From: Mastigamoeba balamuthi
Taxonomy: Eukaryota > Evosea > Mastigamoebida > Mastigamoebidae
DNA length: 64,000 nucleotides
NCBI GenBank assembly: GCA_902651635.1
Contig: CACRSC010000056.1
Location: 25,644-89,643 of the forward strand
Reading direction: 5' to 3'
The notes under the pieces were generated by a model. It worked only from the letters and a program-made list of their open reading frames with translations. It did not search any database and had not been told where the DNA came from. Made by a program: the position numbers and the translations under genes. Within the stretch, counting starts at the first letter, position 1, and every line of letters starts with the position of its first letter. Of this stretch, positions 56,201-64,000 are shown one piece after another.

Positions 56201-58028
56201 GCGGGAAACCCCAACGGGAAGTTCTGGCAAAACTGGTTCGCCGACGGGACGATCTTCAACAAGCAGGGCCTGGACGGGATCGTCTACTTCCTGCCCAACG
56301 GCACGCTCTTCAACAGCCTGGGCTTCAACTACGCGACCTCGAGCGTGCGCAACATATCCAGCGAGGAAAAGGCTGTTCTGTCGGCAGAGCTTCTCAGAGA
56401 CGGGAGAACGTGGGACCTCATCACCGGGTCTGTCTATGGTCTACTGTACGACCCAGAGACGTGAGTGGCCTCACCCGTCAGCGACGAGCTTCTGACGTGC
56501 TCACCACAGCCGGGCAACGCGACTGGCTGTCTCCATTCCCGTGTTCCTCCAAGCGGGAGCCCCCATCGTGGGGTGGGTGGTAGTCCTCAAAGACATCGCG
56601 AGGCTGCTGCCCGCAAAGGCAGAGAAGCTCAACATGTGCATCGGCCTCCTCAGCACGGACGACGGGGGGCCACTGCACCCTCTGTGGAAGAGCAGCGGTG
56701 CCTCTACCATAGGGGAGGATGCTCTCGGTGAGCCCTCACGAGAAATGCGATTTTTTATGCTCTGACGACCGCAACCGCAGGTGCTTCGGTGGCCACGATG
56801 ACAGCCAATGGAAAAAGCAGGGTGTCACGTCTCCCCCACGCGTGCCCACGCGGCTCGGACTACATCAACTCCACAGTTGTGTTCGAGGGCACTGTCTTCA
56901 GCGACCTCGTGCGTGCTATTACATGGTTGCTCTGACTGTTTGTAACGCCACAGAGGGGAGAGCGGCGGCTTCTGATGGTCACGATGCACGACGACATGCT
57001 GCTGGCCAGGGAGAGGAACCTCTTCATGTCACTCCTCGGCATCGAGATAGCACTGCTGGTCTTTGTGATAGCGGGCAGCATTGCCGCGATGGAGCTACTC
57101 ATCTTCCGAGGGCTGTCGCGGCTCAGCAGCGCCATCGCCGCAGGGACCTCCACATCCAAGGGGTCCGTCACGTTCAGCGGTAACAACCAGCTCCAGCGTA
57201 TAGCCCAATCGATCAACACTCTCATCGAGTCCCGCAACGCCCAACACCAGTGCGTTTATCACACAATGCAACCCCAGGACTGACTGCCAGCACAGGAAAA
57301 CGGTTGACATGATTCAGACGCTGTTCCCTCCACACGTATTCAGTGCGCTGCAGGAGGGGACCATGCCCAACGAGAGGCACGACATGGCCAGCATTCTGTT
57401 CAGCGACATCATCGGGTTCAGGGACTGGGCCACCTCGGCGTCGCCCGATGCCGTGTCAGAGTTCCTGAGCAGCTTCACCGAGGGCCTGGACGCCGTGGTG
57501 GAGCAGTGCTGCGCCACCAAGATCAAGACCATCCTCGACATATACAGTACTGTCTCACCCTCCATACTCCCACTTACGCACATGAGCAGTGGTGGCATCT
57601 GGAGTGCCCACAGCGACGCCGCAGCACGCGCACACGATCCTCAAATTGGCCCTGGAGATGCACAAGTACAGCCAGGGCAAGTCGTTCAGCGGCACCGAGG
57701 GCGTCAGCATGCGGATCGGCGTGAGCTCGGGGCCGTGCGCAGGGGGCATCATCGGGAAGCAGAACTGGATCTACGACCTCTGGTCCGATACAGTCAACAT
57801 GGTACACATGTGCACACACGACATGCATGCAATCACACATTTGACTGAGCCCCTCTCCACCAGGCGGCGCGTCTCAAGGCCAAGGCAGCGCCGGGGACTG
57901 TGCTGTGCGACGAGCTGACGTTCACGCTGACTGTGGACGAGTATGAGTATGAGGAGCCGCGGGAGGTGGAACTCAAGGGCAAGGGCGTCCAGAGAGTTCA
58001 CACGCTGGTCGACGCAAGGCCCAAGTGA
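53217..58028 (+). CDS. Twin-sensor adenylyl cyclase, AC3
   Basis: Same plan and residue set as AC2. The start is at 53217, or at a downstream Met (MHSGRHRTG, near 53307). First half: helix (VVAALVCVVAAAVAAMAAS), ectodomain (FEFL-type start DAIYEFLEAQEPTGFMWSFF), helix (MRYIIAICCSALAAIFLL), HAMP-like linker, and C1 with SVLFVDICNFTLW, KVMTIGDAYG, and WGPSVTLSQQIQE in place of the usual DTVN...R. Second half: helix near 55930-56000, ectodomain (DGIVYFLPNGTLFNS), helix near 57040-57100, HAMP-like linker (NNQLQRIAQSINTLIES), and C2 with ILFSDIIGF, KIKTILDIY and SDTVNMAARLKAKA. The stop is at 58026-58028. It is the closest relative of AC4, and the two share some identical introns. Confidence 0.86.
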
Positions 58029-58846
58029 CTGGAATCCGGGCCTCGGGCATCCCATGCATGCAGTTGGATATATCGCATCGGCCGATGCGAACAGTTCAGT
58101 ACCCCTGAGTTGGTGCTCGTCATTTGTTTGCCTTGTTTGTGGGTCTTAGGGCAAAGTGCAACACGACGACCCGCGGTATCGAAGCAATCGAAGCGGGCTG
58201 CTTCATTCTATTTCAGATCCTCAAACACTCCCGGAAAGTCCAGGTACTCGCTTGTGCCATGCCGCGGGGAGTGCTGGGCAGTCAGCTGGACGCTGCGGTC
58301 GCTGGTGTTGCCCATGGCCCACTGGATAAGATGCGACCTCTCTCACCTCTCAGGGGACACCCCCTATCGTGGTCAGTCAGAACGCCTTAGGGTAACCAGC
58401 TTCTTGTCGTGGTTCTCTCTTGGTGTTCCAGGAGGGCATGAGGGCACCGCTTCGAGTTGCAGAATCGAAAGCCTAGGAGTCCATTTCGTCTCTGCGCCAC
58501 TATTGCCAGTCGCTTCCAACAGAGGGTGAACCCTTTCAGACAGTGGCGCCGGCGACTGTTCCTTCACACCCGTGCCCGTATGTGCCCGTGCCCGAAATGG
58601 GAGCAGCATTTATCCACCGAGGCTAAAAAAAGGGCCAAGGCATTCTGGACCGAGGCATCTGCAGCTCGAGATCATCAGAATAGTGAGTAGCCAGGAGCTC
58701 TCACACAGGTGCCGGGTGATACGCACCAGCCCCATCGGAGCAGCACTCCGAGCTCAAGAGAGGCGGTACACGTTCGCCAAATGCCGGTTCAAAAGAAAGA
58801 AGACGGAAGGAGCACAGAGCACCCTCGGGCACAGCAGGGCGTGGAA
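58029..58846. promoter_or_regulatory. AC3-AC4 spacer with shared blocks
   Basis: 58145-58215 (GGGCAAAGTGCAACAC, ATCGAAGCAATCGAAG, CTATTTCAGA) is repeated after AC4 at 63733-63800. 58428-58510 carries the GTTCCAGGAGGGC and TCTGCGCCAC blocks also seen before AC3. CAGCTCGAGATCA recurs near 58661. No gene is seen. Confidence 0.5.
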
Positions 58847-61800
58847 ATGCACAGAGGCAGGCACCGCATGGGGGACATGCGGGTCCGCGTGGTGGCCGCG
58901 CTGGTGTGCATTGTGGCCGTGGCAGCGGCTGCGATGGCTGCCTCGTTCCTGCGCGTCTCGGCCACGCAGCTGCGGGCCATCGAGGGCGCCCAGGCCGCGA
59001 CTGAGGCTGCCATGCTGCGGGGCATACTGGGCAGCCAGCAGGCAGCGCTGCTGTCGCTGCTGCTGCCCATGGCGCACTGGGTGAGCTGTGCTGCCCCTGT
59101 CGTCCTCTCACACTGGGAGCCTCGGGTCCTCCTCTCTCTTCCCCGACTGACGCGCTACATCGTTGTGCTTGGGTGTGGTACATCGTCGCAGGACGCTATC
59201 TATGAGTACCTGGAAGCCCAGGACCCCACAGGGTTCATGTGGAGCTTCTTCTCGCAGGGCTGGGCCTTCCTCGAGACCGACGACCTCGAGGCCGTGTTCT
59301 TCGTGCTGCCAAACGGCACCGTACGTGGGCCGTCGCCCCCTACCCGGCTGCTGGCGTGACTCACTAATAACTTGAAATGCCTCTCATGGCAGATGCTGAA
59401 CGGACTCATGTGGGGACCGAACAGGACCTCCAAGGTCCGGGCCTCGGAGACCCTGGTCCGGCAGGTCGCTGACCAGCTGCTGCGCAAGGGCTCTGCCAGC
59501 GGTCTCTTCTGGATCCCCGAGACGTGCGAGGCCCTCCCCTCCCCGCCCCTCGCGATGCAGTGCCCTCCTGACGCACTCGCGACGCCCTGGCTTTTTCGGG
59601 TGGTAGGAGCACCGCCGTGATTGTGTCTTCCGAGTACGGGCGCCGCACGTTCGTTGCTGCAGCGGACGTGGGGTGGCTCGTCTACGCCAGGAACGTGCGG
59701 TCGCTGCTACACCCCATCGCCGAGACCTCCAGCGTCTGCCTCGCCTTGTGCGGTGCCCCGCAGTCGTCCCCTCTCCCAGTGCTCAGGACTCAGAGGCAAA
59801 TGCAGTCTCACCAATGCGTCCGAGTGCCACGCCATTCAGTCCATCTGGGAGGGCACGCCCTTCAAAGCAGGCGAGCAGTTCAAGGGTTCGTCCGGGCTGG
59901 CGTTGCGGCCGCTGCTCACGACTTTCCCTGTCTGACATTGTGTCTGTCGCTCACCGTGCCCTTGTCGCACAGACGACACGGTCAACCACATGGTGGCCAA
60001 GGCGTCGGAGCTCGCCTGCGCTCACGTGACGTGCTCTAGCGCCTCGAACCAGACGCACGACACGTACCTGGCCACAGGAGTGGTCCTCAGCGACGAGGTG
60101 GGTGTGCCGCGGGTCTACGCGGTCATCCGCGGGATTCGGTTCGACGCAGAGACCATCGGCACATGTAGCAGACCTCTGCGGGCCCACAGGAGTTCTCACG
60201 CCCCTCGCAGACATGCGGTACATCATCGCCATCTGCTGCAGTGCCCTGGCCGCCATCTTCCTCCTGGTCTACCTCCTCGTCGAGCTCTCTGTGCTTCGCA
60301 TCCTCTCCTCTCTGTCTACGCAGATCATCTGTGCCGCCACAAATGCGGTACGAAATTCAGTGCCCACTGCCACTCCTTTGCGAACGGCGAGCCAATTGAT
60401 GAGGTGAGTTCAGCGCACAGAGGACCGGATCAAGATACGAGGCAAGAGCGAGATCCGCAACGTGGCACGGGCTGTCAACGAGCTCCTGTCGGCCCTGGAG
60501 CGTCGCACACTGTGAGAACGATCCACCTGTGTTTCTACATTGTCTCAACAGCATCACCTGTGCAGGCAGACGGAGTTCATCATGCAGAACATCTACCCCG
60601 AAGAGGTTCTCAAGAGGCTCAGGTCCGGGCAGTCGACCAGCCAGACCTTCCAGGACACATCGGTTCTCTTTGTTGACATCTGCAACTTCACGCTCTGGTG
60701 CACTGGGCACTTGCCGATAGACACGGGGAAGAACTAACGACACACCTGCAGGTCGTCCGCTCTTGACCCCAAGGTGGTGACGAGGTACCTCAACGGGGTG
60801 TACAGCAGAATGGATGACACAGTGCACAAGAACAAGGCCACCAAGGTGATGACCATCGGCGACGCATACGGTTCGATATCAGAGCCAGATCCCAGACACC
60901 TGACTCCCCATACCCTCAGTGGTTGCCAGCGGGATTGCTCAGTGGCAGCTGGACTGCGCACACGACATAGCGGAAATCGCATTCGCCTTCTCAAGGTCTG
61001 CGGTGATATTTCTCATTTTGACATACACCCAGGCTCTGTGTTGGCAACACCATGGCCGCGTCTGATCGCGAGCTGCAATTCCGGATGGGGATAGCGACGG
61101 GGTCCTGCAGCAGCGCCATCATCGGTCTCAGGAAGAAGTTCTACGAGCTCTGGGGCCCCTCTGGTTAGACCTCCACGTCTCCCTCGAAGTACCGAGCTAA
61201 TGCACAGGGACAGTCACACGGAGCCAGCAGATACAGGAGATGGCCAACCCTGGCGACATCCTCTGCTGCGGCGCGACGAAGGATGTGCTCGAGGCCCGCA
61301 ATAAGGACCACTACGCGTTTGACTTGTTTGTCGAGACAGAGGGCACCGCGATGCACGTCTGGAAACTGAGCTCAAAAGGAAGCGAGTGCTCGTACTCGGA
61401 CACCGATTCAGAGAGGTCACTGTCCACGACGGGGTTGCTGAGCGTCATGGTGGACGACATGTCCATATGCTACTCCCCCGACAACGAGGAGTCGCTCCGC
61501 GGGCGTGTGCTGCGCTCCCTGCGTCTCGGGGCTGTCGCTGGGATGGCGGTGTTGCTGGCCGCGTCGATCGCTGCGTTCGCCGTGTTCCTGCTGACGATGC
61601 TCGGCGCCTCCTCCAGGGAGAGCATCAAGCACAGGGCTGTCGCAGACGGCACGCGGATCTCCAACGTTCTGAACGAGGTGCTCGTCAACATGCGCCTTGA
61701 GGGCGGCACTTACGCCACCTGGGTCAGCTCAGATTCTTCTTTTAGGCGTACTGACAGTATCGGCCGTGCAGAGCGACCCTGTTGATTACATGAGTGGCGG

Positions 61801-63634
61801 AGACCCCAACGGGAAGTTCTGGCAAAACTGGTTCGCCGACGGGACGATCTTCAACAAGCAGGGCCTGGACGGGATCGTCTACTTCCTGCCAAACGGCACG
61901 CTCTTCAACAGCCTGGGCTTCAACTACGCAACCTCGAGCTTGCGCAACATATCCAACGAGGAAAAGGCTGTTCTGTCGGCAGAGCTTCTCAAAGAGGGGA
62001 CAACGTGGGACCTCACCACTGGGTCTGTCTATGGCCTTCTGCACGACCCAGAAACGTGAGTTGCCTCGCGTCGTACACGAGAGGCTAAACGACTCACCAC
62101 AGACGGACAACACGGCTGGCAGTCTCTGTTCCGGTGTTCATCCAAGCAGGAACCCCCATTGTGGGGTGGGTGGTAGTCCTCAAAGACATCGCGAGGCTGC
62201 TGCCCGCCAAGGCCGAGATGCTCGACATGTGCATCGGCCTCCTCAGCACGGACGACGGGGGGCCACTGCACCCTCTGTGGAAGAGCAGCGGTGCCTCCAC
62301 TATTGGAAACGATGCTCTCAGTGCGCACGCCCTCAAGACCGACACGCTTGTGTACTCACAGTACCGCAACCGCAGGTGCTTCGGTGGCCACAATGACAGC
62401 AAATGGAAAGAGCAGGGTGTCAGGCCTCCCCCACGCGTGCCCACGCGGCTCGGACTACATCAACTCCACAGTTGTGTTCGAGGGCACTGTCTTCAGCGAC
62501 CTCGTGAGTGTTTATCACATGGTTGATCTGACTGTTTGTATCGCCACAGAGGGGAGAGCGGCGGCTTCTGATGGTCACGATGCACGACGACATGCTGCTG
62601 GCCAGGGAGAGGAACCTCTTCATGTCACTCCTCGGCATCGAGATTGCTCTGCTGGTGTTTGTGATAGCGGGCAGCATTGCCGCGATGGAGCTGCTCATCT
62701 TCAGAGGGCTGTCGCGGCTCAGCGAGGCCATCGCCACAGGGACCTCCACGTCCAAGGGGTCCGTCACGTTCAGCGGCAACAACCAGCTCCAGCGGATAGC
62801 CCAATCGATCAACACTCTCATCGAGTCCCGCAACGTCCAACACCAGTGCGTGTCACACATCATGCGACCCCAGGGACTGACTGCCAGCACAGGAAAACGG
62901 TTGACATGATTCAGACGCTGTTCCCTCCACACGTGTTCAGCGCGCTGCAGGAGGGGACCATGCCCAACGAGAGACACGACATGGCCAGCATTCTGTTCAG
63001 CGACATCATCGGGTTCAGGGACTGGGCCACTGTGGCATCGCCCGATGCTGTGTCCGAGTTCCTGAGCAGCTTCACTGAGGGCCTGGACGCCGTGGTGGAG
63101 CAGTGCTGTGCCACCAAGATCAAGACCATCCTCGACACATACAGTATCTCTTTCATTGTTCCTGTTCCTGAGACACACACTGAACCAATTGTGGCAGTGG
63201 TGGCATCTGGAGTGCCCGCAGCAACGCCGCAGCACGCGCACATGATCCTCAAATTGGCCCTGGAGATGCACAAGTACAGCCAGGGCAAGTCGTTCAACGG
63301 CACTGAGGGCGTCAGCATGCGGATCGGCGTGAGCTCGGGGCCGTGCGCAGGGGGCATCATCGGGAAGCACAACTGGATCTACGACCTCTGGTCCGACACA
63401 GTCAACATGGTATCTCTTTCCACTGCCACAATCAACTGTACAAGCAGCCATTGAGCCCCTGTGAGCCAGGCAGCGCGCCTCAAGGCCAAGGCAGCGCCGG
63501 GGACTGTGCTGTGCGACGAGCTGACGTACACGCTGACAATGGAAGAATATGAGTACGAGGAGCCGCGGGAGGTGGAACTCAAGGGCAAGGGCGTCCAGAG
63601 AGTTCACACGCTGGTCGGCGCAAGGCCCAAGTGA
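58847..63634 (+). CDS. Twin-sensor adenylyl cyclase, AC4
   Basis: The cleanest copy. The start chosen is MHRGRHRMGDMRVRV (58847); an upstream Met at 58709 is possible. The introns 59081-59191 and 59321-59392 rebuild MAHW-DAIYEYLEAQDP and PNGT-MLNGLMWG exactly. Layout: helix 58880-58960; CHASE4-like ectodomain to about 60160; helix 60211-60300; HAMP-like linker to about 60510; C1 about 60570-61300 (FVDICNF, TIGDAYG; Asn and Arg replaced by Thr and Gln); helix near 61520-61600; second ectodomain to about 62560; helix 62610-62700; HAMP-like linker to 62845; C2 62905-63634 (FSDIIGF, KIKTILDTY, SDTVNM then AARL). About 1,200 residues. The C2 Lys and Asp predict ATP, not GTP, as substrate. Confidence 0.87.
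60165..60210 (+). other. 46-bp intron identical in AC2, AC3 and AC4
   Basis: The intron GTAGCAGACCTCTGCGGGCC...CTCGCAG before the exon of the second membrane helix is the same at 32691-32736, 54588-54633 and here. The AC1 intron at the same place is different. Confidence 0.85.
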
Positions 63635-64000
63635 CCGGGCACCCCGATGCGCATCTCGCATTAGCTGATACGAACTGTTCAGTTCCCCTGAGTGGGATCG
63701 TCCTTTGCCCTTCGCATTGTTTGGGGGTCGAAGGGCAAAGTGCAACACGCCGACCCGCAGAATCGAAGCAATCGAAGCTGCCGCTAAATTCTATTTCAGA
63801 CCTTACAAAAAAACCCCCTGAAAAACTCGCCTGCGCCGCCTGCACGCTCTTTCTGATACAGGGAAAGCCCCCTGCGTCGCACTCCTCACGAGTGCCCTCC
63901 AGACCCTGCGTGAGCGCAGCGCCGGTCTGTCTGTCAGCCCCGGGATCAGAAGACCACCAGGCAGGACTCGGAGGCAGCGAGCGGACACCATAGGAACCAG
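63635..64000. promoter_or_regulatory. Downstream of AC4; repeats the AC3-AC4 spacer
   Basis: 63733-63800 matches 58145-58215 at many positions. No start of another cyclase is visible before the window ends. Confidence 0.45.

Noticed and set aside
26003-63634. Guanylyl cyclase identity for the AC genes
   Set aside because: The C2 substrate-selecting positions are Lys and Asp as in adenylyl cyclases, not Glu and Cys as in guanylyl cyclases; the C1 equivalent is Met and not informative.
62420-63748. Minus-strand open frame of 442 codons
   Set aside because: Antisense to AC4 C2 exons and spans known introns; no recognisable domain.
1-64000. Bacterial or contaminant contig
   Set aside because: Frame-restoring GT-AG introns in LeuRS, RNase T2, PDE, AC, piggyBac and gene U show a single eukaryotic genome.

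Overview
Organism. This is nuclear DNA of a eukaryote. Nearly every gene is cut by short GT-AG introns (about 40-170 bp), there are no operons, and there is a eukaryotic cytosolic-type leucyl-tRNA synthetase. Host genes are very GC-rich. They include large membrane adenylyl cyclases and receptor-like cyclic-nucleotide phosphodiesterases of a kind typical of free-living protists. I cannot name the lineage from the sequence. Two ambiguous bases (41462 and 48923) mark weak assembly points.

Layout. 1-10219 (minus strand): two tandem paralogues of a receptor-type phosphodiesterase (PDE). Each has a signal peptide, a ConA/laminin-G-like domain, cadherin-like repeats, a galactose-binding-like domain, one membrane segment, a coiled coil and a PDE catalytic domain. 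The downstream copy is cut by the window start. 10310-20545: a mobile-element graveyard holding a broken LTR-retroelement, a truncated unknown gene, an AT-rich block with a possible capsid-like gene, a second retroelement fragment, a Tc1/mariner relic and a fragment of an adenylyl cyclase gene. 20635-25794: leucyl-tRNA synthetase (minus) divergent from a secreted RNase T2 (plus). 26003-36110: two tandem twin-domain adenylyl cyclases (AC1, AC2). 36111-52846: a 17 kb mobile-element and repeat block with a DDE (Harbinger-like) relic, a 42-bp-arm foldback, 116-117 bp tandem repeats, arrays of TAGC-containing palindromes, and an intact-looking piggyBac transposase divergent from an unknown multi-exon gene ('U'), both between inverted 29-bp repeats. 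53217-63634: two more adenylyl cyclases (AC3, AC4). Sequence after AC4 repeats the AC3-AC4 spacer, so the array may continue beyond the window.

How it fits together. The host theme is cAMP (cyclic nucleotide) signalling: four paralogous cyclases and two receptor-PDEs lie within 64 kb. Each cyclase reads as two fused sensor-cyclase halves: membrane segment, CHASE4-like ectodomain, membrane segment, HAMP-like linker, class III cyclase domain. The first catalytic domain keeps the metal-binding aspartates but has lost the transition-state Asn/Arg. The second keeps the ATP-selecting Lys and Asp and the Asn/Arg. This parallels the C1/C2 division of labour in animal transmembrane adenylyl cyclases, but with a separate extracellular sensor on each half. 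The receptor-PDEs would remove the product, also under possible extracellular control. The ligands are unknown.
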